64,000 bases of DNA from an uncultured Pelagibacteraceae bacterium (GTDB lineage Bacteria > Pseudomonadota > Alphaproteobacteria > Pelagibacterales > Pelagibacteraceae). The stretch spans positions 186,001-250,000 of the forward strand of contig CACJHW010000002.1 of assembly GCA_902593285.1 (NCBI GenBank), read 5' to 3'. Positions within the stretch are counted from its first letter, which is position 1; the number at the start of each line of letters is the position of its first letter. Positions 41,557-50,717 of the stretch are shown one piece after another. Under the pieces are notes generated by a model. The model did no database searches. It saw only the letters and a program-made list of their open reading frames with translations, and was not told the DNA's origin. The translations under genes and the position numbers were made by a program.

Positions 41557-41877
41557 ATGGCAAAAATTACCTACCATACTTACGATAATAAAACTCACTC
41601 AATTGATGTTCAAAACGGTTTAACTGTAATGGAAGGTGCTATTCAAAACGATATTCCAGGAATTGATGCAGATTGTGGAGGAGGAATGGCATGCGCTACG
41701 TGCCACGTTTATGTCAAAGAAGATTGGTTAGACAAACTCCCAAATAAAGAAGACGGTGAAGAAGATATGCTTGATATGGCGTTTGAGCCAAAAAATAATA
41801 GTAGGTTGAGTTGTCAATTAATAGTTTCAGACGAACTAGATGGTTTAGAAGTAAATATCCCGTCAAAGCAAGGTTAA
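41557..41877 (+). CDS. 2Fe-2S ferredoxin
   Basis: [17 protein letters not shown]...[17 protein letters not shown] (adrenodoxin-type Cys spacing). Confidence 0.95.
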   Translation: MAKITYHTYDNKTHSIDVQNGLTVMEGAIQNDIPGIDADCGGGMACATCHVYVKEDWLDKLPNKEDGEEDMLDMAFEPKNNSRLSCQLIVSDELDGLEVNIPSKQG

Positions 41878-42894
41878 ATGAATAAAACAGATGTATTAAT
41901 TATTGGAGCAGGGCCCACAGGATTATTTTGTGCTCATCAACTTGGAATTATAGGTTTGAGCTGTGAGATAGTGGACAATCTTGATAAAGCAGGTGGTCAA
42001 TGTATCGAGCTTTACCCAGATAAACCAATTTATGACATCCCAGCTGTACCTGAATGCACTGGGGAAGAGCTAACTAATAATCTTTTGCAACAAATTAAAC
42101 CTTTCAATGTCAAATTTCATTTAAATGAAAGAGTAGAAGAACTTAAAAAAGTTGAAAATCGATGGAATGTTAAAACTTCAGGTGGGGTAGAATTTGATGT
42201 TGCAGCAATTGTTATAGCAGGTGGTGTTGGATCTTTTGAACCTAGAAAGTTTCCAGTAAAAGAATGTGAAAAATTTGAAGGAGATTCTTTATTTTATTCA
42301 ATAAAGGATAAATCAATATTTAAAGACAAAACCATTTCAATTTTTGGAGGAGGGGATTCCGCTTTAGATTGGGCTATTGAGCTATCAAACACTTCTAGTG
42401 TAAATTTAATTCATAGAAGAGATGGTTTTAGTGGAGCAGAGTCCAGTGTTCAAAAAGTAAAAGAGCTTAATGATCAAGGAAATTTAAATTTATTTACAAA
42501 ATACCAAATGGATTCGGTAAGTGGAGATAAACAAATTGAAACTATTAAAATAAAACATGATGAAGGTGAAATTAAAGAAATTAAATCTGATTATGTATTA
42601 GGTTTCTTTGGTTTAATTATGCAACTTGGCCCTATTTTAGATTGGGGATTAAATATTGATAAAAAAACTGTTCAGGTAAATACTGAAAACTTTGAAACCA
42701 ATGTACAAGGGATATTTGCAATTGGAGATATTTGTTCTTATCCAGGAAAATTAAAATTAATTCTTTCAGGATTCCATGAAGGTGCCTTAGCTGCAAGAGG
42801 TTGTTTTAAATACGCAAAACCAGATGAGAAATTAAGATTTGAATTCACTACAACATCTAAGGCCGCACAAGAAAGACTTGGAATTAAAAAATGA
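41878..42894 (+). CDS. Thioredoxin reductase-like ferredoxin--NADP reductase
   Basis: IIGAGPTGLFCAHQLGIIGLSCEIVDNLDKAGGQCIELYPDKPIYDIP; FGGGDSALDWAIEL; no CxxC redox pair typical of TrxB. Confidence 0.9.
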   Translation: MNKTDVLIIGAGPTGLFCAHQLGIIGLSCEIVDNLDKAGGQCIELYPDKPIYDIPAVPECTGEELTNNLLQQIKPFNVKFHLNERVEELKKVENRWNVKTSGGVEFDVAAIVIAGGVGSFEPRKFPVKECEKFEGDSLFYSIKDKSIFKDKTISIFGGGDSALDWAIELSNTSSVNLIHRRDGFSGAESSVQKVKELNDQGNLNLFTKYQMDSVSGDKQIETIKIKHDEGEIKEIKSDYVLGFFGLIMQLGPILDWGLNIDKKTVQVNTENFETNVQGIFAIGDICSYPGKLKLILSGFHEGALAARGCFKYAKPDEKLRFEFTTTSKAAQERLGIKK

Positions 42895-43517
42895 TAGAAC
42901 TTTTTTCTGCTAATACTCCTAATGGATGGAAAATTAGTATTATGCTTGAAGAAATTGGTTATGACTATAAAGTAACCAAAGTTGATCTTGGTAAAGATGA
43001 ACAATTCAAGCCAGAATTTATAAAGCTAAGCCCATTTGGAAAAATTCCTGTGATCATTGATCATGAAAACAATAAAAGCCTATTCGAGTCTGGTGCGATC
43101 TTAATGTATTTAGGTGATAAAAGTGGAAAACTTTACAATGAAAAATATAGACTTGTAATTAATCAATGGTTAATGGCTCAGATGGGCACTGTAGGTCCTA
43201 TGATTGGTCAACACCATCAGTTTCATCACTATAATCCTGGAAAAAGTGAGTTTGGTGAGGAACGATATTTTAAAATTACCAAAAGAATTTATGGAGAATT
43301 AGATGCTAGATTAAAGGAGTCCAAATTTCTCGCAGGTCACGACTATACAATTGCAGATATTGCAACGTGGCCATGGATAGCAAGACATGAATGGCATGAT
43401 ATTGGTTTAAAAAATTATAAAAATTTATCTAGATGGTATTTAGAAATAGCTGACAGAGAAGCTGTTATTAAAGGTTATGCTTTTATGGATAAGGAAGCCA
43501 AAATTCCTAAACCTTAA
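42891..43517 (+). CDS. Glutathione S-transferase family protein
   Basis: SANTPNGWKISIMLEEIGYDY, SPFGKIPVIIDHEN...LFESGAILMYLGDKSG. Confidence 0.93.
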   Translation: MIELFSANTPNGWKISIMLEEIGYDYKVTKVDLGKDEQFKPEFIKLSPFGKIPVIIDHENNKSLFESGAILMYLGDKSGKLYNEKYRLVINQWLMAQMGTVGPMIGQHHQFHHYNPGKSEFGEERYFKITKRIYGELDARLKESKFLAGHDYTIADIATWPWIARHEWHDIGLKNYKNLSRWYLEIADREAVIKGYAFMDKEAKIPKP

Positions 43518-43521
43518 AGAT

Positions 43522-43617
43522 TTATCCAAATAACCTATAAAGAGTGCTAAGAATTCCATAACCTGAAAATTCAATAGCTACAATAACAATAATTATTAAA
43601 ATTAATTTTTTATTCAT
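43522..43617 (-). CDS. Micro-ORF, 31-aa hydrophobic peptide (MNKKLILIIIVIVAIEFSGYGILSTLYRLFG)
   Basis: Own translation; ATG overlaps upstream micro-ORF stop (ATGA). Confidence 0.45.
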   Translation of the reverse strand: MNKKLILIIIVIVAIEFSGYGILSTLYRLFG

Positions 43618-43730
43618 TTCAGAAATAAATATATCAATAAGACAATCCAGAAAAAAGGATAGTAAAAATAAATATATTTCTTAGCAAATAGAAACGAGAT
43701 TGAATTTTTTTTAGATGATTTCTTTTTCAT
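43614..43730 (-). CDS. Micro-ORF, 38-aa membrane peptide (MKKKSSKKNSISFLFAKKYIYFYYPFFWIVLLIYLFLK)
   Basis: Own translation; positive N-terminus plus one TM; directly downstream of the dksA-like gene. Confidence 0.45.
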   Translation of the reverse strand: MKKKSSKKNSISFLFAKKYIYFYYPFFWIVLLIYLFLK

Positions 43731-43732
43731 TT

Positions 43733-44248
43733 TTAGTCATCTGCATGAACTTTTTCTTCTTTTTCATGCTTTTCTTGTGCCGCAATAGTGTATTTAGCAA
43801 CAGGTCTTGCCATCAATCTTTTTAATCCAATTGGCTCTGCTGTATCTAGACAATAACCATAAGTATCTTCTCTAATTCTTCTTAACGCTTTATCAATTTC
43901 TGAAATTAATTTAATCTGTCTGTTAATTGCTTTCATCTCTACATTGCTATCAATATAGGAGTTTGCTTGATCAACAATATCTGCAGAAATATTATTGTCA
44001 TCCATACCACCATTATATAGAGCATCATTATTAGCTTTGATTAGTTCTTTTTTCCATTCAGTTAGTTTCATTCTGAAAAATACTTTATGTTTTTCACACA
44101 TATATTTTTCAGTATCTTTTGGAACATAAGTTTTTGAAATTTTTACAGGACCTTTGGGCGCAACTTTAGCTGTAGTTGGTTTTGCTTTACTTACAACTTT
44201 AGTTTTTGGTTTTGATACTTTTTTCTTTACTTTAGCAGTCTTTGGCAT
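43733..44248 (-). CDS. DksA/TraR-family protein with basic Lys/Pro/Ala-rich N-terminal extension
   Basis: GYCLDTAEPIGLKRLMARPVAKYTIAAQEKHE motif; KAKPTTAKVAPKGPVK tail. Confidence 0.85.
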   Translation of the reverse strand: MPKTAKVKKKVSKPKTKVVSKAKPTTAKVAPKGPVKISKTYVPKDTEKYMCEKHKVFFRMKLTEWKKELIKANNDALYNGGMDDNNISADIVDQANSYIDSNVEMKAINRQIKLISEIDKALRRIREDTYGYCLDTAEPIGLKRLMARPVAKYTIAAQEKHEKEEKVHADD

Positions 44249-44326
44249 AGCGTAATTTTAATCGCTCGCAGTATATTCAGCAAATTAAGGGTGTCAAGCA
44301 AGCTTAATTGATATAAATATTTATAA

Positions 44327-45649
44327 ATGACCATTAATAACAAAAATATTGATAATGTTTTTTATATTTTTGTAACAGCTCATCTAATTTTTTGGACTTT
44401 GATTCCATCTCTTACAAATCATAATTTACCATTGGATACCATCGAAGCTTTAGCTTGGGGGAGTAATTTAGACTGGGGATTTAATAAACATCCACCGATG
44501 AGTGCTTTTGTTCCAGAAGTTTTTTATCAAATTTTTGGACCACAAGATTGGGTTTATTATTTATTAAGTCAAATTTTTGTAATTATATCTTTTTATTACG
44601 TTTTTAAATTTTCAAATGAAATATTTAACAATAAATTATTAGGTTTAATTTCTGTATTATTAATTGAAGCAATTTACTTTTATAACTTTACCACACCAGA
44701 ATTTAACGTAAATGTTTGTCAGTTACCCTTCTGGTCTTTAACAGTTTATTATTCATGGAAAATTTATAGCGGTAAAGAAATAAAGTTTATAGATTGTTTT
44801 TTGGTAGGTCTGTTCGCTGCTTTTGGGTTTCTATCAAAATATTTATTTATTTATTTGTTAGCGTCCATTGATCTTTTATTAGTTTATTTAATTTTTTTCA
44901 AAAAGGAGAGAAAGTTTGATTTTAAATATTTAATTACTGTTGAAGTTTTCTTAGTAGTTTTAGTGCCACATTTTATTTGGCTATATAATAATGATTTTAT
45001 TACTATTTCATATGGATTAGCTAGAACTGGCTTAGAACAATCTATTTTATTAGATCACATTAAATATCCATTAATCTTTTTGCTAAAACAATTAGGAATA
45101 TTAATTCCATTTTTTATTTTAATTTGGTTATTAGTAAAAAAAATTAGCTTTAAAATTAACCTTAAAGATAAAAATTTACTTTTTTTAATAGCTATTAATA
45201 TTTTGCCAATTATTTTAATGCTTTTAACATCGTTTATTACCGGTTCAAAAATTAGAACCATGTGGATGACACCCTTTTATTTATTTTTTGGTTCTTTATT
45301 TGTTTATTTATTCCAAGCACAAATTAATTTAAAAAAACTAAAAGCATTTGTGATTGGATTTATTTTCTTTTTCTTTTTATCACCAGTGCTTTACGCTTAT
45401 GTTTCAATCTCAAATGACGACAAAAGAACTGATTATATGGGCAAAGAAATTGCAGTGAAAACTCAATATGCATGGGACCAACAATTTAATTCAGCAATTA
45501 ATGTAGTTTTAGGTGACGAATGGAATGCTGGAAACTTATCTTATCATTTAAAATCAAGACCAGTTTGGGTAGGCTTTGTTGAAAGAGAAAAACTTGATCA
45601 TTTGAAAGACTATATGTGTCTTGATAGTGTCTGTGTAGGTTCAAGATAG
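44327..45649 (+). CDS. ArnT/PMT-like glycosyltransferase family 39 membrane protein
   Basis: DTIEALAWGSNLDWGFNKHPPMSAF motif; many TM segments. Confidence 0.8.
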   Translation: MTINNKNIDNVFYIFVTAHLIFWTLIPSLTNHNLPLDTIEALAWGSNLDWGFNKHPPMSAFVPEVFYQIFGPQDWVYYLLSQIFVIISFYYVFKFSNEIFNNKLLGLISVLLIEAIYFYNFTTPEFNVNVCQLPFWSLTVYYSWKIYSGKEIKFIDCFLVGLFAAFGFLSKYLFIYLLASIDLLLVYLIFFKKERKFDFKYLITVEVFLVVLVPHFIWLYNNDFITISYGLARTGLEQSILLDHIKYPLIFLLKQLGILIPFFILIWLLVKKISFKINLKDKNLLFLIAINILPIILMLLTSFITGSKIRTMWMTPFYLFFGSLFVYLFQAQINLKKLKAFVIGFIFFFFLSPVLYAYVSISNDDKRTDYMGKEIAVKTQYAWDQQFNSAINVVLGDEWNAGNLSYHLKSRPVWVGFVEREKLDHLKDYMCLDSVCVGSR

Positions 45650-46519
45650 ATGAAATACGTAGTTTTAATTCCAATTTATAACGACAGAGAGTCTTTAAAA
45701 TTACTTATTGAAAACATTAATCATGAAATAAAGGATTTAAATCATGAAATATCAATAGTTGTTATAAATGATGCTTCTTATCAACAGATAGTTGATACCT
45801 ACCAAAATATAGAAAATATCAATTCAATTGAGATAGTTAATATGAAAGAGAACAGAGGTCATGCAAGATGTATTGCATCAGGCTTAAAATATATCTTTGA
45901 GAAAAAAGAATTTGATTTTGTAATTCCCATGGATGGTGATGGCGAAGATAGACCCGAAGAAATCAAAAATTTCATTGAACTTACTGAACAATCTGCTGAA
46001 AAATCTTTAGTAGGTGAGAGAGTAAAAAGATCTGAAGGTTTAATTTTTAAAACTTGTTATCAATTTCATAAATTTTTGACTTTAGCGTTTACGGGACAAT
46101 CAATTAAATTTGGGAACTTTACTTGTTTATCTAAATCAACTGTAAAGAAACTGTTAGATGAAAAAGCTTCATGGAACAGTTTTTCTGGATCTTTAAAAAA
46201 AATAGAGAAAGATTTATTAAGCATTCCCTCAATTCGAGGTAGAAGATATTTTGGTCCATCTAAAATGAGTTTTTTTAATTTGTTAAAACATTCACTTTCA
46301 ATAATTAGTGTTTTTAGAAAAACAGTTTTAATTAGATCGGCTTTATTTATTATTTTTTATATTTTGCTAATTAAAAGTTATGCTTCAATAATAACTTCAA
46401 TACCTTTAGTTTTGTTATTAATAATGATTTATTCAATTTCTAGTTTAGCTTTAAGAGAAAATATTGAAGAATTTAATAATTCCTTAACAAACATTCACGA
46501 TATTGATAAAATAAAATAA
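45650..46519 (+). CDS. Glycosyltransferase family 2
   Basis: VVLIPIYNDRESLKLLIENI, NRGHARCIASGLKYI, FVIPMDGDGEDRPEEI; C-terminal TM segments. Confidence 0.88.
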   Translation: MKYVVLIPIYNDRESLKLLIENINHEIKDLNHEISIVVINDASYQQIVDTYQNIENINSIEIVNMKENRGHARCIASGLKYIFEKKEFDFVIPMDGDGEDRPEEIKNFIELTEQSAEKSLVGERVKRSEGLIFKTCYQFHKFLTLAFTGQSIKFGNFTCLSKSTVKKLLDEKASWNSFSGSLKKIEKDLLSIPSIRGRRYFGPSKMSFFNLLKHSLSIISVFRKTVLIRSALFIIFYILLIKSYASIITSIPLVLLLIMIYSISSLALRENIEEFNNSLTNIHDIDKIK

Positions 46520-46521
46520 AT

Positions 46522-47955
46522 ATGAAAAACTTTTTTAGAAAAGTTGCATATGGAATTGGAACTAATGAAGACATTCCATCAGATCCTTTAAAATGGGCGC
46601 TTGATCAAGTCAATGATATTCCAGAATTATCTTGGCAAGGCAAAATTTATACTGAAAAAGAACTTAGGGGTCATTATAGAGATTGGGTTTATACTGATAG
46701 AAAAAAATTAAGAAAAAAATATAAAGATAATAAAACGCTTTATAAAACTCACAAAGATATTTTGAGGCGGAATACAGGTCAAAAATTTTGGGAGTCTCTA
46801 GAAATTTCTATCAGGCACAACGAGGCCATTAATAGTCAACATCCTGTGCTTGCAAAACTTTGGATGTTTTGGGGAAATTTTTTTGCAATTAGTGAAAAAG
46901 ACTTTTTAGCAAATTATTCAACTGGTCCCTATCATAGAGAAATTATTAGACCAAACTTAAATCAAACATTTGAAAAAATGGTTTATGACGTGACTACTTC
47001 TTGGGCTATGATACATCATTTAGACAATAGCGAAAGTGCTGGCCCTAAAAGTGTTACTGCTAGTCAGGATTGGAGACGAAAAAAGAAAAGACCTGCAACA
47101 ATAAACGAAAACCACGCAAGAGAGCTTTTAGAGCTTCATACAGTTTCGCCAAAAGCAGGATACACTCAAGAAGATGTAATACAACTTGCATATATAATGA
47201 CTGGTTGGCAGCAAAGATGGAGTAAATCAAAATTAGAAACCGGAAATGTTTGGTTTAATTCTGAATACCATCAGCCTGGTAAAAAAAATGTTCTAGGAAA
47301 AGAATACAAAAGAGGAAAAAAATCATTAGCTGTAGTTATAAAAGATTTAGTAAATCATCCTAATTGTAGAGATTTTGTTGCTGAAAGACTTTGTAGATAT
47401 TTAATAACGGATGAACCTACAAAAGAAATGAAGCAACCAATTATAGATGCTTTTAAAAGGTCTGATGGAAATCTTACAGAGATACATAAAGCAGCTATAA
47501 AAGTTGCATTTGATTACAATGATAAATATAGAAAATTTCAAACTCCTGAAAATTGGTTTATTCAAGTTGCAAAATTAGGGGATTTACAATGGCCTCCATC
47601 GCCTGAATTAATGGCATCTTACGAATTAGGAACACAACCTACTAGAAAACAAAGATCGCCTGAAAGATTATTAAGAAATATTGGACATCACCCTTACAGA
47701 GCCAAACAACCAAATGGTTGGTCTGATCATTCTGACGATTGGATTTCACCTGAACTAATAATAAGAAGACTTGTTTATGCTAAGTTAAGTCATTCTTTTT
47801 CAAAAATGCAAAATAATAATGAAGGATATTATCAAAATATAGTTGAAAAAAATTTTGATAATCCTGATAAAATAATGAAATATTTAAATCAAAAAAATAG
47901 AATTGTTGAAAAACAGACTCTACTATTTAATCATCCGGAGTTCTTAAGATCATGA
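46522..47955 (+). CDS. DUF1800 family protein
   Basis: NENHARELLELHTVSPKAGYTQEDVIQLAYIMTGWQ. Confidence 0.9.
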   Translation: MKNFFRKVAYGIGTNEDIPSDPLKWALDQVNDIPELSWQGKIYTEKELRGHYRDWVYTDRKKLRKKYKDNKTLYKTHKDILRRNTGQKFWESLEISIRHNEAINSQHPVLAKLWMFWGNFFAISEKDFLANYSTGPYHREIIRPNLNQTFEKMVYDVTTSWAMIHHLDNSESAGPKSVTASQDWRRKKKRPATINENHARELLELHTVSPKAGYTQEDVIQLAYIMTGWQQRWSKSKLETGNVWFNSEYHQPGKKNVLGKEYKRGKKSLAVVIKDLVNHPNCRDFVAERLCRYLITDEPTKEMKQPIIDAFKRSDGNLTEIHKAAIKVAFDYNDKYRKFQTPENWFIQVAKLGDLQWPPSPELMASYELGTQPTRKQRSPERLLRNIGHHPYRAKQPNGWSDHSDDWISPELIIRRLVYAKLSHSFSKMQNNNEGYYQNIVEKNFDNPDKIMKYLNQKNRIVEKQTLLFNHPEFLRS

Positions 47956-49103
47956 AGATAACTAGAAGAGATTTTTTAAAAACTACAGCCCTTACTTCAT
48001 TATATTTTGCTGGTTTTGGTGGAACAGCTTATTCAAATACTGGAACAAAGAAAAACTTAGTTATCATAATGCTTCGTGGCGGAATGGATGGTCTGTGTGC
48101 TATTCCTATTAAAGGTGATAAAAATTTTGAAAAATTAAGAAGTAAAATAAATCTTGATAGGACTTTAGAACTCACATCAGATTTCGATTTACATCCAGCG
48201 CTAAAAACATTCAAAAATCTTTGGGATGAAAACTTAAGTGCTGTAGTTCATGCAACAAATATTCCTTATACAGGTAGATCACATTTTGATGGACAAAACT
48301 TAATGGAGTCAGGTGGTAAAATTCCATACCAAGAAAAAACTGGCTGGCTTGGAAGAGGAATGAAAATTGCTGGGCTAACTGGAAATGGATTAGCTTTAGC
48401 ATTACCCATGCCTTTACTAATCAGAGGTGTTCCAATGAATAACAATTATTTTCCAGTGGGTCATAAATTGCCATATCCATCAACTCTTAAGATGATCCAA
48501 GAAGTGTATAAAGAGTATGATGAAAAATTATTAAGTGAAAATTTAGAAATCATTCAAACAAGAGAATTAAGCAATACATCAACTGATAGCAGTTGGGTAC
48601 TTGCCTCAAATGCTGCTAATGAATTATCAAAAGCTGATGGACCAAGAGTAGCAGTATTTGAAGTTGATGGCTTTGATACCCATGCAGCTCAAGGTGCTAC
48701 CAATGGAGCTCATGCAGATTGTCTTTCAGATTACGATAACATTGTTAAATCTCTTAAATCTTCAATGAGCAAAGAGGCTTTTGATAACACTTTAATTTTA
48801 ACATTAACTGAGTTTGGAAGAACTATTAAACAGAACAGTAGTAATGGAACAGAGCATGGTTACGGTTCAGCTATCTTAATGGCAGGAGGACTTGTTAAAA
48901 AAGCACAAGTTCATACGGATTGGCCAGGATTAAAGAGAAAAGAATTATTTGAAGGAAGAGACTTAAATTCAACAATAGATTCAAGAGCAATTTATGCATC
49001 TGCTATGTCTACAGTCTTTGATGTAGATTTCAAAAAAATCACTAAAGAAGTTTTCTGGGGTGAAAATTTACCAAATTTCTCTGATAAGCTATTTAAAGCT
49101 TAA
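47952..49103 (+). CDS. DUF1501 family protein with Tat signal
   Basis: MKITRRDFLKTTALTSLYFAGFGGTAYS; LVIIMLRGGMDGLCAIPIKGD; RSHFDGQNLMESG. Confidence 0.9.
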   Translation: MKITRRDFLKTTALTSLYFAGFGGTAYSNTGTKKNLVIIMLRGGMDGLCAIPIKGDKNFEKLRSKINLDRTLELTSDFDLHPALKTFKNLWDENLSAVVHATNIPYTGRSHFDGQNLMESGGKIPYQEKTGWLGRGMKIAGLTGNGLALALPMPLLIRGVPMNNNYFPVGHKLPYPSTLKMIQEVYKEYDEKLLSENLEIIQTRELSNTSTDSSWVLASNAANELSKADGPRVAVFEVDGFDTHAAQGATNGAHADCLSDYDNIVKSLKSSMSKEAFDNTLILTLTEFGRTIKQNSSNGTEHGYGSAILMAGGLVKKAQVHTDWPGLKRKELFEGRDLNSTIDSRAIYASAMSTVFDVDFKKITKEVFWGENLPNFSDKLFKA

Positions 49104-49133
49104 CATTAATCAGATAAGTTATTCTTAATTTTT

Positions 49134-50717
49134 ATGAGTAAAATTAAGAACATACTTTTTATAATGGCTGATCAATTGAGGTGGGATTACTTATCTTGCT
49201 ATGGTCATCCTCATTTAAAAACTCCACATATTGATAGTTTAGCAAAAAAAGGAGTTCAATTTGACTCAGCATTTGTGCAATCGCCAGTTTGTGGCCCTTC
49301 AAGAGCATCTTATTACACTGGTAGAACAGTTTTTAGTCATGGCTCTACATGGAACCAGGTTCCACTTCCAATTGGGGAATTAACTATTGGAGACTATTTA
49401 AGACAATCCGGAATAAGAACCGGTGTAGTTGGAAAAACACACATGAGACCAGATTTAGATGGAATGAACAGACTTGGTATTACAAAAGACACTGAAATAG
49501 GATTGATTGTTAGCGAACCTGGATTTGAACCTTATGAAAGAGACGATGGACTTCATCCAAACAATCAAATTAAAAATTCAAAAAAAACTTTATCTTATAA
49601 TGAATGGTTAAATAAACTTGGATATGATGGACCCAATCCATGGAATGATTGGGCAAATTCTGCTGAGGGAGAAAATGGTGAAATATTAAGTGGTTGGAGA
49701 TTAAGAAATTCTAACAAGCCCGCAAGAATTCCAGAAGAGCATTCTGAAACAGCTTTTATGACTAATCGAGCAATGGAATTTATAGAAGAAAGTAAAGATA
49801 AACCATGGTTTTTACATTTATCTTATATCAAACCACATTGGCCTTATATGGCACCAGCCCCTTACCACAATATGTATTCTGCTAATGAATTCTATCCAGT
49901 TCACAGAAATGATGCTGAAAGAAATAATGATCACCCAGTTTATAAAGCATTTATGGAAAATAGTATTTCCAAAACTTTTTCAAAAGACGAAGTAAGAAAT
50001 ACAGTTCTTACTGGATATATGGGGTTGATAAAGCAAATTGATGACAATTTAGGAAGATTATTTAAATTTTTAGAAAGCTCAGGTCATATGGATGATACGA
50101 TGATTGTATTTACTTCAGATCATGGAGACTACCAAGGCGATCATTGGTTAGGAGAAAAAGAATTATTTCATGAGCAGTCAGTTAGAGTTCCAATGATTAT
50201 TTATGATCCAAGTGAATATGCGAATAAAACTAGAGGCATAAAAGAACAAAGATTTATTGAAGCAATAGATTTGCTACCAACTTTTTTGGATGCAGTAGAA
50301 AGTCCAGCAAGTAAACATAGGTTGGAAGGTAATTCATTAATTCCATTATTAAAAGGAGAAGAAACAAAAAATTGGAAAGAATTTGTTTTTAGTGAAATAG
50401 ATTATGCATTTAATGAAGCAAGAAAAATACTGAATATAGGAGCATCAGATGCAAGGGCTTTTATGATAAGGAATAGCGATTGGAAGTATATTTATTATAA
50501 AGGATTTGAACCACAATTGTTTGACTTAAAAAACGATCCTGACGAATTTAATGATTTAGGAAAATCAGAAAAACATTCAAAGATTAGAGAAAAAATGAAA
50601 GAATTACTTTTAAAGAGAATTATAGATAGAAAAAATAGAGTTGCAGTTACGGATGAGTTTGTAACTAAAGAAAGAGATTATACCAAAGATGATGGTATTA
50701 TGATTGGTGTTTGGTAA
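49134..50717 (+). CDS. Type I sulfatase / phosphonate monoesterase family hydrolase
   Basis: IMADQLRWDYLSCYGH, formylglycine-type VCGPSRASYYTGR (CxPSR), TSDHGDYQGDHWLGEK. Confidence 0.9.
   Translation: MSKIKNILFIMADQLRWDYLSCYGHPHLKTPHIDSLAKKGVQFDSAFVQSPVCGPSRASYYTGRTVFSHGSTWNQVPLPIGELTIGDYLRQSGIRTGVVGKTHMRPDLDGMNRLGITKDTEIGLIVSEPGFEPYERDDGLHPNNQIKNSKKTLSYNEWLNKLGYDGPNPWNDWANSAEGENGEILSGWRLRNSNKPARIPEEHSETAFMTNRAMEFIEESKDKPWFLHLSYIKPHWPYMAPAPYHNMYSANEFYPVHRNDAERNNDHPVYKAFMENSISKTFSKDEVRNTVLTGYMGLIKQIDDNLGRLFKFLESSGHMDDTMIVFTSDHGDYQGDHWLGEKELFHEQSVRVPMIIYDPSEYANKTRGIKEQRFIEAIDLLPTFLDAVESPASKHRLEGNSLIPLLKGEETKNWKEFVFSEIDYAFNEARKILNIGASDARAFMIRNSDWKYIYYKGFEPQLFDLKNDPDEFNDLGKSEKHSKIREKMKELLLKRIIDRKNRVAVTDEFVTKERDYTKDDGIMIGVW

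Noticed and set aside
41878-42894. Annotation as a true thioredoxin reductase
   Set aside because: The CxxC redox pair of TrxB is absent and the gene follows a ferredoxin; ferredoxin-NADP reductase fits better
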